Below, one piece after another: positions 27,375-36,614 of a stretch of DNA of 64,000 nt; position 1 is the first letter of the stretch; each line of letters opens with the position of its first letter. Location: the NCBI RefSeq assembly GCF_003337375.1, contig NZ_QPJD01000002.1, positions 1-64,000 of the forward strand. The letters run 5' to 3'. The position numbers were made by a program, and so were the translations under genes. Origin of the DNA: Paenibacillus prosopidis. GTDB lineage: Bacteria; Bacillota; Bacilli; Paenibacillales; Paenibacillaceae. Below the pieces are notes generated by a model, which worked only from the letters and a program-made list of their open reading frames with translations, did no database searches and was not told the DNA's origin.

Positions 27375-27413
27375 AAAAACCCAATCCGGCTGTACACAGT
27401 GGATTGGGTTTTT
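27375..27413 (-). terminator. terminator of the YdjO-like gene
   Basis: AAAACCCAATCC and GGATTGGGTTTTT form an inverted repeat with T-runs on both strands. It separates the YdjO-like gene from the histidine kinase gene on the same strand. Confidence 0.8.
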
Positions 27414-27424
27414 CTTATGATCCT

Positions 27425-27640
27425 TTAGAAATCAGACTTCGGTTTACGGGGCTGGGGCTTCGGTTTGTTTTGAACGGCCGGTAAATGCCGCATGCTTCTG
27501 GACATCGGACCTTTACAGATCGGACAAGCCTGCTCGGTAGCCGCGAACTCATCCCTAACCCATGCTTTGCATTCCGGATTTTTGCATTTGAATATTTTTG
27601 TCGGCTTTAATTTTGGTTTTTCTTCTTCGCTGGTAGCCAC
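27425..27640 (-). CDS. YdjO-like zinc-ribbon protein
   Basis: 71 residues. The centre KIFKCKNPECKAWVRDEFA followed by ACPICKGPM has two CxxxxC/CxxC pairs for one zinc. Both tails are basic and Pro/Lys-rich. The pattern is that of the 'cold-inducible protein YdjO' family of Bacillales; its molecular function is not known. Confidence 0.82.
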   Translation of the reverse strand: MATSEEEKPKLKPTKIFKCKNPECKAWVRDEFAATEQACPICKGPMSRSMRHLPAVQNKPKPQPRKPKSDF

Positions 27641-27686
27641 GCTTCTGATTTCTCCTCTTCATTCCATTGCTTATACCATTAATTAT

Positions 27687-28775
27687 TTACGGAGTTAAAT
27701 AAATAGGTATTACACAAACCGGCTTCGATACGTTTACGCTATTGCCTGTAAATTGAAGTTTTCCGCTTTCCTGATCAACTCGGAACGTTACGATGTTATT
27801 CGTGTCGCGGTTCGCAGCAATTAAATATCGGCCATTCGGCGTAAGTGCAAAGTGACGCGGATGACCGCCTTGGACAGATACATGCTGAACAAGCTTCAGC
27901 AAGCCTGATTGTTCATCAACAGCAAAGACAACGATGCTGTCATGTCCGCGGTTCGAGCCGTATACGAATTTGCCGTCAGCCGATACCGTAATTTCCGCGC
28001 ATGAATTTTCCTCTGTGAAGTCCGCCGGCAAAGTGCTCACTGTTTCCTTAACCGTCAGCTGGCCCTTCTCCGCATCGTATGTAAACGAAGTAATCGTGGA
28101 ATCTACCTCATTAATTACATAGAGGAGCTTTCCATTTGGATGGAAAGCCAAATGGCGAGGACCCGCACCTGGATGCAGCACACCTTCCGAGTGTCGAACG
28201 AGCTTTCCATTCGCTTCATCTACGGAATACGTAATTATCCGATCAAGACCTAAATCCGGTACGAGAATAAACCGGCCATCAGGACTGTAAAACGATGAAT
28301 GCGGATGTGGACGGTCTTGACGTTCTGGATGTTGGCTGCTTCCCTCATGCTGCTGAACATCCAGCATATTGCCAATTTTCCCGTCATCCGCAATGCTGAA
28401 GTATCCTATCATGCCGCCATGATAGCTGGTTACCGTCAAATATCGGCTGTTCATATCACGCTGAATATGACAGAGCGTCGAATCAACGGTAATCTCGCGA
28501 TTGATAAGACGAATTTCGCCTTTTGCGGCATTTATGGCAAATACGGCCGCTTCGCCGACCTTTTTCCCACCCGGATTAACCGTCTCCGCAATGGAATACA
28601 ATAGCTTGCGCTCTGCATCTACATTAAGGAACGTCGGATTTTTTAATCCGGCAAACTCGTCTGTCAACGTTAATGTACCCGATTCCTCATCAAAAGCATA
28701 CACATAAACGCCGCTCTCCTCCGCTTCCGAATAAGAACCGGCGAATACAAGCAGTCGTTGTTGTTCGTTTGTCAC
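27687..28775 (-). CDS. lactonase family beta-propeller protein
   Basis: 362 residues from GTG (AGGGGGAA upstream). Repeated blades carry the family's signatures: LVFAGSYSEAEESGVYVY at the start, HPHSSFYSPDGRFILVPDLG, GPRHLAFHPNGKLLYVINE, GHPRHFALTPNGRYLIAANR. These are typical of the seven-bladed lactonase family that includes 6-phosphogluconolactonase Pgl/YkgB. The likely reaction is hydrolysis of 6-phosphogluconolactone in the pentose phosphate pathway, though the family also has other lactone substrates. No signal peptide. Confidence 0.88.
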   Translation of the reverse strand: MTNEQQRLLVFAGSYSEAEESGVYVYAFDEESGTLTLTDEFAGLKNPTFLNVDAERKLLYSIAETVNPGGKKVGEAAVFAINAAKGEIRLINREITVDSTLCHIQRDMNSRYLTVTSYHGGMIGYFSIADDGKIGNMLDVQQHEGSSQHPERQDRPHPHSSFYSPDGRFILVPDLGLDRIITYSVDEANGKLVRHSEGVLHPGAGPRHLAFHPNGKLLYVINEVDSTITSFTYDAEKGQLTVKETVSTLPADFTEENSCAEITVSADGKFVYGSNRGHDSIVVFAVDEQSGLLKLVQHVSVQGGHPRHFALTPNGRYLIAANRDTNNIVTFRVDQESGKLQFTGNSVNVSKPVCVIPIYLTP

Positions 28776-28916
28776 AACTAATTCCCCCTAAACTTTTGCG
28801 CAGCTTAGCAAATTTTGCTTCGTAAGCATACAATTAACACACGTTCTCTATTATAAATCGTCATTCCGTCACAGACAAATATGTATTTGTATAAACCGTC
28901 CAAGGTGAATAAAACA

Positions 28917-29108
28917 TTAGTTGATGCAGCTCCAACTGCAGCCAGTCCAGGAGACCTGATCTCCAGGACGTACATCGGCATCAACTTTTGCATTAGGTAC
29001 TTCAATCATCTTCCCGTTACACAAAATAAGCACAAAATGCTCTTCCAAACGGACAACCTCGCCAATCCGTTGAATTTGGCAGCTGCTTTTAGCCGTCAGA
29101 TCATCCAT
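28917..29108 (-). CDS. small protein of unknown function
   Basis: 63 residues, ATG with AAGGGTG at a good distance. The pattern RIGEVVRLEEHFVLILCNGK, MIEVPNAKVDADVRPGDQVS alternates strands as in a small beta-barrel, and a Cys-rich tail ends TGCSWSCIN. I recognise no family. Low-complexity shadows are absent and the ribosome site is good, so a real gene is likely. Confidence 0.55.
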   Translation of the reverse strand: MDDLTAKSSCQIQRIGEVVRLEEHFVLILCNGKMIEVPNAKVDADVRPGDQVSWTGCSWSCIN

Positions 29109-29133
29109 AAGACAGTCACCCTTAATCAGTTTA

Positions 29134-29853
29134 TTAGGACTTAGGTTCGTTTATTGCGCAAGATCCGTCCGTGCATAATGAATCGTTATCACCTTCATTC
29201 ACTTGAACGAACGCCTTGTATTTCTCTTCCCAAGCTTTGTTCAGTGTATCCAAAAACACCTCTGGTGATTGAGCGCCTGAAACCGCGTACTTACGATCGA
29301 ATACATAGTATGGAACGCCTCGAATTCCAAGACGGTTGCCCTCCTCTTCTTGATTGCGCACATCGTCTTTATAGCTGCTCGTGGCAAGCATCTCGGAGAC
29401 CTGATCTGCATCTAGACCAACTTCAGCAGCTAACTGAGCTAATGTGCTGCGATTTCCGACATTCTCGTTGTCAGTGAAATGGGCCTTAAACAATCTTTCA
29501 GACATTTCCTTAGCCTTGCCCTGCTCATTAGCATATTGTACAACCCGATGAGCGTCAAAAGTATTTGTTTCAACCATATTTTCAAAGTTGAACGTTAAAC
29601 CTACTGCTGCAGCCTGTTCTGCTACATTTACTGTTGTTGCTTTCGCCTGCTCGATGCTCATCCCATATTTAGACGCCAGCATGCTGTACGTGCTTTTGTT
29701 GGCATTCGGATCTGCATTCGGATCGAGCTCAAAGCTGCGAAAGACCGTCTCTACCTTTTCTTTGTGTTCGAACCGCTCGAGCGCCATTTCAAACTTTCTT
29801 TTGCCAATATAACAGAACGGACAAGCATAATCCGACCAAATTTCCACTTTCAT
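29134..29853 (-). CDS. FrnE-like DsbA family oxidoreductase
   Basis: 239 residues from ATG 29853, 6 bases after GGAGGTG. It opens MKVEIWSDYACPFCYIGKRK, with the CPFC redox motif of the thioredoxin fold and the YIGK typical of FrnE. The helical insert and RGVPYYVFDRKYAVSGAQSP (cis-Pro region) complete it. It lacks a signal peptide, so it acts in the cytoplasm as a thiol-disulfide oxidoreductase or 2-hydroxychromene-isomerase-like enzyme. The C-terminal tail has an extra Cys pair (SLCTDGSCAI), as in some redox-stress FrnE proteins. Confidence 0.9.
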   Translation of the reverse strand: MKVEIWSDYACPFCYIGKRKFEMALERFEHKEKVETVFRSFELDPNADPNANKSTYSMLASKYGMSIEQAKATTVNVAEQAAAVGLTFNFENMVETNTFDAHRVVQYANEQGKAKEMSERLFKAHFTDNENVGNRSTLAQLAAEVGLDADQVSEMLATSSYKDDVRNQEEEGNRLGIRGVPYYVFDRKYAVSGAQSPEVFLDTLNKAWEEKYKAFVQVNEGDNDSLCTDGSCAINEPKS

Positions 29854-29953
29854 GTAAGGCACCTCCGGATAATAACTGATATGAATTTCTATTTAACCTA
29901 TTCTAACACGTTTAGTTACGACTTTAAAAACAGATCTAGCAAGATCACCCTGC

Positions 29954-30012
29954 AAAAAAAACGCCCTCAACGCAAGTGTGCTATACACTGTACGTCAAGG
30001 GTCGTTTTTTTT
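29954..30012 (-). terminator. bidirectional terminator after sleB
   Basis: AAAAAAAACGCCCTCAACG (29954-29972) pairs imperfectly with CGTCAAGGGTCGTTTTTTT (29993-30011), with long A/T runs at the base. It lies downstream of sleB on its strand. Confidence 0.65.
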
Positions 30013-30118
30013 AAAAAATATAAGAAAGTATAAATATGAACTTTGTACGATGCTTATATTTCACCGCGAAAGGAGCTTTTACTTCCAAGGACGGCGCCAG
30101 CCGTTTACGCTTGTTCAA

Positions 30119-30775
30119 CTATACTGCAAAAATATGCCGGCCGATCTTACCTGTCTGCTTACGCGACCATATCCAGTCCGATGTTGCCGTTTCAGGGTTG
30201 AAATAATAGAGGGCCCCGTTCGTTGGGTCATAACCCCTTGCAGCATCAAGCGCGGCCTTATAAGCAGTTGCATCCGGCTTTAATTGGTACTGCCCATCGT
30301 CGACTGCGGTGAAAGCCTGCGGCTGTTCGATAACACCTTTAACCGTATTCGGGAAGCTGGAAGATGCCAATCGATTCATCACTACAGCTCCTACCGCGAC
30401 CTGACCTTTATAAGGTTCGCCGCGGGACTCTGCGTAGATGATTCTTGCGAGTAAATCCAGCTCCTTTTGGTTAACTGAAACTTTTTGAAGCGTTGCCCAT
30501 GTTTGCGAGCCTGCAATTCCGTCTGCTTCTATTCCGTAATCCTTTTGAAAACGCGTAAGCGACTCAAGCGTAGTGGTCCCGAAATAGGTTGTAATGTCAG
30601 ATTTGAAATACCCTAACGTCTTCAACCTATACTGCAAATCGGGGACATCAACCCCAGTGCTGCCAACTTTTAGTGTTGCAGGTGAAGCTGCTTGCGCGGT
30701 TTGCAAAGGCAGCCCTAAAGCAAGCATGAAAACAAGAATAATCGCCATACTATGTTGTACAAATTTAATGTTCAT
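30119..30775 (-). CDS. sleB: SleB-type spore cortex-lytic enzyme / cell wall hydrolase
   Basis: 218 residues from ATG 30775, where a signal peptide begins (FVQHSMAIILVFMLALGLPL, cleaved near QTAQAA). A peptidoglycan-binding domain (about 35-90: TGVDVPDLQYRLKTLGYF, YGIEADGIAGSQTW) precedes the Hydrolase_2 catalytic domain (LLARIIYAESRGEPYKGQVA, VGAVVMNRLASSSFPNTVKG). Glu in YAESRGEP is the catalytic residue of these lytic transglycosylases. In spores SleB degrades cortex during germination. GGGAGG lies 13 bases upstream, a little far, so the start is not certain. Confidence 0.85.
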   Translation of the reverse strand: MNIKFVQHSMAIILVFMLALGLPLQTAQAASPATLKVGSTGVDVPDLQYRLKTLGYFKSDITTYFGTTTLESLTRFQKDYGIEADGIAGSQTWATLQKVSVNQKELDLLARIIYAESRGEPYKGQVAVGAVVMNRLASSSFPNTVKGVIEQPQAFTAVDDGQYQLKPDATAYKAALDAARGYDPTNGALYYFNPETATSDWIWSRKQTGKIGRHIFAV

Positions 30776-31020
30776 TAATCGTAATGAACCTCCCTTTTCT
30801 TTTGCGCGTGCACGAATCATATCGCAAAATGGAATAAGTTTGGTACCCTGTCGACTGGTTTGTTCGAGTTTAGCACAGTTACTATAAAAATGTAACCGAA
30901 ATACATAAATTACATACATTTACTAATTTACTTTTCCGCCAAAACGTGAAGCAAATTGTTGATTTTTTGTTAATTCTGTAACATAAAGGTTACATCGAAA
31001 ACCGCAACTTCCAAATTACC

Positions 31021-31055
31021 AAAGGACAAGCTTCTGTTCAAGGAGCTTGTCCTTT
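31021..31055 (+). terminator. terminator-like hairpin in the xerS leader
   Basis: AAAGGACAAGCT (31021-31032) pairs perfectly with AGCTTGTCCTTT (31044-31055), followed by TTTTTACC. It lies between divergent sleB and xerS, about 75 bases before xerS, with no gene before it on the + strand. It could end a short RNA or attenuate xerS. Confidence 0.6.
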
Positions 31056-31130
31056 TTTACCTTTTATCTATAACATCATTGTTCCGACCCATCGGACTTG
31101 CTACAATATAACAACAGGAGGTGACTTCAT

Positions 31131-32225
31131 ATCAATATTTTAAAACAGAAGGACCGCCAAGAGCTGGATAAGAAGCTTCCTTCCATGCCCTGGTATATCG
31201 AGAAGTTTATTAACTACAAGCTGCCGGATTTATCCCCTTCATCATTAGTGGAATATATTCGAGATTACGAGACGTTTCTGAAATGGCTGATGGCAGAAGG
31301 CTTGTCTGAAGCCCGTCAAGTGAAAGACGTAGCGCTGCTTGAGCTGGAGAAGCTGCATATGGACAGCATCGACGGCTTTCGTATGTATTTATCGACACAT
31401 AAGGAAGAGAGAAACAGCAAGACGACGATATCACGCAAGCTCTCCTCCCTCCGTTCGCTGTTTCATTATTTAAGCCAAATTGCCGAAGACGATGACTTCT
31501 ATCCGCTATTGAAGCGCAACGTCATGGCGAAGGTTACGATAAAACGCACGCATAAACCGAAGGATACGGCCGCCAAGCTCGAGGGCAAGCTGCTGCAGGA
31601 AGAAGAAATAGCTGAATTTTTGGCCTACATTAAACAGCATTATGGTGCCGATGTAGCTTCGAATAAACAAGCTTTGTACGCTTATGAATTAAATAGGCTG
31701 CGCGATGCTTGTATCATTAGCTTTATTTTGCATTCCGGGCTGCGGGTTTCAGAGCTTGTAAATTTAAATGTTGATGATATTGATCTTAAGAAGAAGCTTG
31801 CCTATGTGTACCGTAAAGGTAAAAACGATGATACATTCAAAACGCCTGTTTACTTCCGCCAAGAGGCGGTTGAAGATTTACAAGCTTATATAACATTACG
31901 AGATGTTCGTTACAAGGCTCCAAAACGCGAGAAGGCGTTGTTCCTCGCTATTGCCAACGGCAAGAACGAAGGCTCCCGCATGACGAAACGCGCTATTCAA
32001 GAAATGGTCATTAAATACGCGAAGCGGTTCGGCAAGCCATATTTATCCGTCCACAAATTAAGGCATTCATTCGCAACGGATTATTACTTGCGAAACGATA
32101 TATACAAGACTCAGGAGCAGCTGGGACACGCATCGCCGGAAACGACTCAAATTTATGCTCACTTGACCGATAAGACGATGGCGCAAGCGATCGACCGCAC
32201 GAAAAAAGAGGACGATTCACGCTAG
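31131..32225 (+). CDS. xerS: tyrosine recombinase XerS
   Basis: About 364 residues. The SAM-like N-terminal core (YIEKFINYKLPDLSPSSLVE) is followed by the catalytic domain: Arg in HSGLRVSELVNL, Lys in VYRKGKND, HKLRHSFATD (His-x-x-Arg), His in GHASPETTQIY and nucleophile Tyr. Length and N-terminus fit XerS. The first ATG (31185) would cut the conserved start and has no ribosome site. AGGAGGTG at 31116-31123 points to ATC at 31131 (reading INILKQKDRQELDKKL) or ATT at 31137, so a non-standard start codon is likely. Confidence 0.88.
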   Translation: MNILKQKDRQELDKKLPSMPWYIEKFINYKLPDLSPSSLVEYIRDYETFLKWLMAEGLSEARQVKDVALLELEKLHMDSIDGFRMYLSTHKEERNSKTTISRKLSSLRSLFHYLSQIAEDDDFYPLLKRNVMAKVTIKRTHKPKDTAAKLEGKLLQEEEIAEFLAYIKQHYGADVASNKQALYAYELNRLRDACIISFILHSGLRVSELVNLNVDDIDLKKKLAYVYRKGKNDDTFKTPVYFRQEAVEDLQAYITLRDVRYKAPKREKALFLAIANGKNEGSRMTKRAIQEMVIKYAKRFGKPYLSVHKLRHSFATDYYLRNDIYKTQEQLGHASPETTQIYAHLTDKTMAQAIDRTKKEDDSR

Positions 32226-32310
32226 CGTTCAAAAAACGCTTCGTGACTCGCCCTCTTATCTTATTTCCACTGTTATCAGCAGCGTAGTCATACTTCATCA
32301 TAAATTTAGC

Positions 32311-33498
32311 TTATAATAATTTTTTGCTCTCCAGTCGGTTTTTAATTAGCATGCCCACCGCGTTTGGTGAAAAGTCGGTATGAATCGTAGTTTGGCCGTT
32401 TAATCCTATCCGCAGTGCCCATTCCCTGTCATTCACCAGTTTTTTCATATAATAAGCAGCATGACCGATATCCGGATTCGCCCATATTTGATGGGCTTTA
32501 TACAATCCGTAATCTTGGCCTACCGTCTTAAGCTCATATTGAACCGGGCAGGAATTGTCGGCATTCATAAAATCCGTATTCCCGGACCAGCCGGTTCCGA
32601 TCACCGGCTTACCCAGATACATCGCTTCCGCCAAACCGAGGCCAAACCCTTCTGACCGGTGAAGGGAAATAAAACAATCTACTGAATGGAGGAGCGCATT
32701 AACCTCTTCCCGCCCGATCACGCCCTCGATAAAGAAAATATTCGGATAATCCGCAGTACGCTGCTTCAGGATACGGATGCCTTCAGGATCGACTTCCGGA
32801 TTGCTTATTTTAACCACCAGACCTGCAGCAGCGTCGTCGTTAGCGAATGCCGATTGAAAAGCCTCAACAGCTGCATAAGGGTTTTTACGCTGCGTCAAGC
32901 TGTTGGTATCGAACATGGATAAAAAAAGATAACGATCCTGCGGAAGTCCGAAGGACTGTCTGTTCAAATGAGGGTCGTAACCGACTTCGATGGCAAGAGG
33001 AATAACGCGTACAGGTACCTTTGCTTTTTTTTCGACGCTTTCCTTAATAAACTGTGTTGGAACCCATATTTCTTGTACCCATTTAAAACTTTTACACCAT
33101 TCATCCGGAAATTCGGGAAGCTCCCAATGCCAGTATCCTATATTATAGCGTTTCTTAAACAACGCATTACCAAAATAATGGCGAGCCCCCAGCAGCGAAT
33201 CCGGATTCATGATAAACAGATTGGTATTATGCGAGGGACGCTTGGATTCCATCTTTCTCCAGGAAAAATCAAGCATTCTTCCGGGGTTCCCCTTTGGGTA
33301 ATTCAAAATACGGAAAGGGATGCCCGTTTTCTTTATCGCTTTAGCGATAGATCGGCACGCTTCCCCGATCCCCATCTCCGCACGGATATAACCAATCAGG
33401 TTTATGCCGCGTCGTTTAAGCCGCCGCTTTATGCTGCCTTTTTTTCTCTTTCCGGAATTCTTTTGTATTCTTGCCCTCGATGCTCCGATCTTTTTCAT
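32311..33498 (-). CDS. glycosyltransferase family 4/GT-B
   Basis: 395 residues. A very basic N-terminus (about 1-30) is followed by a GT-B enzyme: RRGINLIGYIRAEMGIGEAC at the acceptor domain, GYWHWELPEFPDEW, IWVPTQFIKESV, and the donor domain with DCFISLHRSEGFGLGLAEAM, YLGKPVIGTGWSGNTDFMN (the ExxE-type region). It probably adds a hexose from a nucleotide sugar to a surface glycan. GGAGGG precedes the ATG, which overlaps the stop of the decayed copy upstream (ATGA). First gene of the glycan island at its left edge. Confidence 0.88.
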   Translation of the reverse strand: MKKIGASRARIQKNSGKRKKGSIKRRLKRRGINLIGYIRAEMGIGEACRSIAKAIKKTGIPFRILNYPKGNPGRMLDFSWRKMESKRPSHNTNLFIMNPDSLLGARHYFGNALFKKRYNIGYWHWELPEFPDEWCKSFKWVQEIWVPTQFIKESVEKKAKVPVRVIPLAIEVGYDPHLNRQSFGLPQDRYLFLSMFDTNSLTQRKNPYAAVEAFQSAFANDDAAAGLVVKISNPEVDPEGIRILKQRTADYPNIFFIEGVIGREEVNALLHSVDCFISLHRSEGFGLGLAEAMYLGKPVIGTGWSGNTDFMNADNSCPVQYELKTVGQDYGLYKAHQIWANPDIGHAAYYMKKLVNDREWALRIGLNGQTTIHTDFSPNAVGMLIKNRLESKKLL

Positions 33499-34375
33499 GC
33501 CTGACCCTCCTTTCCATCAGCGAGAGAAAGTGGAGGAAGCGTTTGGATTAAGACTTTCGGATGTGAAAAATGGGTTCGTATTGTATGGGCTCCTTGCAGG
33601 CCGATCATCTTGCGCCATTCCACGTCCACCAGTCTCTGCATATAGGCGGCGGCATGTTGAATGTCCGGCTCAGCCCAAATCTGGTGAGGTTCGTAAGGAC
33701 CGATGGTCTTACCGATTGGAATCAATTGATAATTTATAGAGCAGGAATTCGTCTCGTTCATAAAGTCCGTATTCCCCAACCAGTTTGTTGCAATATTCCG
33801 AAATACATCGCTTCCGCCAATACCAGCCCGAATCCTTCCGCTCTATGCAGCGAAACAAAGCAATCCGTCGAATTGATCAGACAGTTTACCATATCAAGGT
33901 TAAAGTAATGTTCAATCAGATAAATATTCGTATATCCTTGAATAAGCTGTTGCAGCTTTGCATAGTTTTCTGGAAATGAATGCGGGTTGTTTACTTTTAA
34001 AATTAGACCGACCTTACTGTCATTCCTGTCATATGCAAGCTTGAACGCTTCGACGGCCGCCTGTGGATTTTTCCGTCCCTACACTGAGGGTATCGAACAT
34101 CGACAAAAAAAAGAAAGCGGTCTTCCGGGAGAGAGAAGGCATAGCGGTCAACAGCAATCGGTTCATTCAATTCTATTCCATAAGGAATCCTTACCACCGG
34201 GACGGATGAACAGGCGGCAACGGAATTTTGGATAAAGGAGGTAGGAACCCAAACTTCATTAACGTAGTTAGAACCCTTGCTGTGGCTTTTGGGATATTCG
34301 GGCAATTCCCAAAGCCAGATCCCCAAATTTTTGGTATTTTAATAATAACCAAACAATTTAGTAAATGTCCGTCCT
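33495..34375 (-). pseudogene. decayed paralogue of the GT-B glycosyltransferase
   Basis: Pieces of the same enzyme appear in three frames. They include IWLWELPEYP with NEVWVPTSFIQNSV, then FFFLSMFDTLSVGTEKS, then LILKVNNPHSFPENYAKLQQ and TDCFVSLHRAEGFGLVLAEA, then GNTDFMNETNSCSINYQL to the end. At least three frameshifts and several small deletions separate them, and the first about 110 residues are missing. The 3' end still overlaps the start of the intact copy. Confidence 0.85.
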
Positions 34376-34388
34376 ACTATGCCCCGTA

Positions 34389-35504
34389 CTACTCTGAATC
34401 CAGGCTGACCGAATAGCCAAGCTTCCGCAAATCGACGACGCGACGGGTTTCCTCCAAATCTCCAGCAACCATCTCTTTCACCAAATCGGCCAGACTGCTT
34501 GCTGGCTTCCATCCGAGCTTCGATTGAGCTTTCGCCGAATCGCCAAGCAACAGGTCTACTTCGGTAGGCCGGTAAAACCGCGGGTTTACTTCTACAACCT
34601 TTTGGCCTGCAGACAACCAATAATCAGAATTGCTGCAGGAGACAACATAACCATATTCGTCCGGGCCCTCTCCGTCGAACGCCACTTCAATACCAACTTC
34701 CTTAAAGGCGAGCCGCACGAACTCCCGAACCTCGGTCGTTTGACCGGTCGCGATGACATAATCCTCCGGCTCGCTTTGCTGTAAAATCCGCCACATCGCA
34801 TCGACATAATCGCGAGCATGACCCCAGTCCCGCTTGGCGGACAAATTACCAAGAACAAGCGTTTGCTGCAGGCTTGATGCAATCCTGGCGACAGCTCTCG
34901 TTATTTTCCGCGTCACGAACGTCTCTCCGCGAACCGGACTTTCATGGTTGAACAAAATGCCATTGCAAGCATACATGCCGTATGCTTCCCGGTAGTTAAC
35001 CGTAATCCAATAGCCGTACAATTTCGCGACAGCATAAGGACTGCGAGGGTAGAACGGCGTCGTTTCGCTCTGCGGAACGACCTGCACAAGCCCGTACAAT
35101 TCCGATGTGGACGCCTGGTACACCCGCGTTTTCTCCGTTAGACCGACCAGCCTAACCGCCTCCAACAACCGAAGCGTGCCGATTCCGTCCGCATTCGCTG
35201 TATACTCAGGAGTATCGAAGCTAACGTGCACATGGCTCATCGCCGCCAGATTATAAATTTCATCCGGCCGAATAATGTGAACTAACCGAACGAGATTCGT
35301 CGAATCAGTCAAATCACCGTAATGAAGAAACATTCGCTGCTCCCCGCGGTTCGCTTCCTCCACAATTCGGTCGATCCGTGCGGTATTGGCCAATGAGCTG
35401 CGACGTCTAAGTCCGTGGACTACATAGCCTTTGGAAAGGAGAAGTTCAGCTAGATACATGCCGTCCTGACCGGTAATACCCGTAATTAAGGCGACCTTGT
35501 TCAT
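34389..35504 (-). CDS. gmd: GDP-mannose 4,6-dehydratase
   Basis: 371-residue short-chain dehydrogenase/reductase. NAD(P) motif [20 protein letters not shown] at the N-terminus, catalytic STSELYG (Thr and Glu) and [15 protein letters not shown] (Tyr-x-x-x-Lys), plus [19 protein letters not shown], typical of GMD. It turns GDP-D-mannose into GDP-4-keto-6-deoxymannose, the precursor of GDP-L-fucose, GDP-D-rhamnose and related 6-deoxy sugars. No follow-on reductase is seen in the window, so the final sugar is unknown. GGAGGG precedes the ATG. It supplies a donor sugar for the surrounding glycosyltransferases. Confidence 0.92.
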   Translation of the reverse strand: MNKVALITGITGQDGMYLAELLLSKGYVVHGLRRRSSLANTARIDRIVEEANRGEQRMFLHYGDLTDSTNLVRLVHIIRPDEIYNLAAMSHVHVSFDTPEYTANADGIGTLRLLEAVRLVGLTEKTRVYQASTSELYGLVQVVPQSETTPFYPRSPYAVAKLYGYWITVNYREAYGMYACNGILFNHESPVRGETFVTRKITRAVARIASSLQQTLVLGNLSAKRDWGHARDYVDAMWRILQQSEPEDYVIATGQTTEVREFVRLAFKEVGIEVAFDGEGPDEYGYVVSCSNSDYWLSAGQKVVEVNPRFYRPTEVDLLLGDSAKAQSKLGWKPASSLADLVKEMVAGDLEETRRVVDLRKLGYSVSLDSE

Positions 35505-35525
35505 GGTTCCCTCCGTCGTTCATAT

Positions 35526-36053
35526 TTAGTAGGAACGAATTCCATTGTCATTGTCGGATACCCCGTAGTACTGGTAATGCCCTTGCAGCTTTCTTCTTAC
35601 TGCTTTTACGAATGCCTCTTCCTCTGCATGCCGGTTTTCTTGTAGAATTCCTTGATCCTCATTCGGAACTTTTTCGGGCTGGTTTTACGAAGCAGGCGGT
35701 ATTTCCCGCTTTTCCCTTTTCCCCAATAATGCCGAAATCCGAGGAAATCAAATGTTTCCGGCTTACGCAGACTTTCCTGTTTGCACACCGCTTCTGATCC
35801 AATGGCCAAATCGGATGATCTTCGTTTTCTCTTCTGCTATCGACAGATGAAAACGTCCTAATCGTTCAACCAATTCCTCGTAGAACGCTTGCGCATCCTC
35901 TTCCTTTTCGAAACAGCATACGAAGTCGTCCGCGAATCGAACCATTCCTGCTGTTCCTTTACACAGACGCCTTTTGACGTAGTGTTCGAACCATAGATCC
36001 AAGACATTGTGGAGGTATACATTCGCAAGAATCGGCGATATGATGCCACCTTA
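35526..36053 (-). pseudogene. group II intron reverse transcriptase fragment
   Basis: From the right, GGIISPILANVYLHNVLDLW leads into MVRFADDFVCCFEKEEDAQA (FADD polymerase motif) and IAEEKTKIIRFG. Another frame gives KPETFDFLGFRHYWGKGKSG and a third gives RRKLQGHYQYYGVSDN, ending at 35526. These are the palm-to-thumb blocks of a group II intron maturase. The N-terminal third and the X and endonuclease parts are absent, and at least two frameshifts are present. It ends 22 bases before gmd. Confidence 0.85.
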
Positions 36054-36614
36054 TCAGAAGAAAAATATTATCCAAAGTAATCGGCTAGAACGCACGGTTT
36101 CGCGTTGTCGACCGCCGTGTATGGAAGGCTATAGCCTATGGCCGACATAGAGCACTTTGATATTCCAGTTCCGGTCCGGCAGCGGTGGTATATGCCGGAT
36201 GATAGCCTCGCAGCGTCCAAGATAATACCCGAAATGCCGTCCCAACGAAAATTCCTGCGCCTACCGTCTTACCCTATTCAAATCCGTTTTCGATCGGGCA
36301 CCCAACCGGTTAAGTCTTCTCATCAGCAGTCCTCCGTTCTTGAGTGTGGCGGATTGCTGACTGCTCAGTCCGCACCTTCATATTGCGATCCCCTTGCCTT
36401 CATAGATCTCAACTCCTGTTCCTTGCTACGGATAATTGCCTTGTTTATTCTATGAAATTTGCGGAGTTGCGGGCGGGCTAACGTTGAGAAGGTGTGAGAA
36501 CGGGCTTTGACTGTAGTTATTACTACTAAATATCTTCTTTAAAAAAACCAATCCAGTACCTAAGCGACTGGGCATAATTTTACAAATATTTAGGATGATT
36601 TTGCATGATTATGT
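36054..36614. other. 560-base stretch without a recognisable gene
   Basis: It lies between the group II intron fragment and the next glycosyltransferase. Short reverse-strand stretches look protein-like (MKVRTEQSAIRHTQERRTAD; GAGIFVGTAFRVLSWTLRGY) but are broken by stops and match no family I know. It may be leftover intron RNA or a decayed gene. Confidence 0.4.

Noticed and set aside
31185..32225. Integrase or phage recombinase marking an attachment site
   Set aside because: Length, N-terminus and genome context fit the core recombinase XerS. No flanking direct repeats or phage genes were seen.
34339..34620. 93-residue frame across the gmd 3' end
   Set aside because: Mostly gmd read in the wrong frame; it only joins by chance to the decayed glycosyltransferase sequence.
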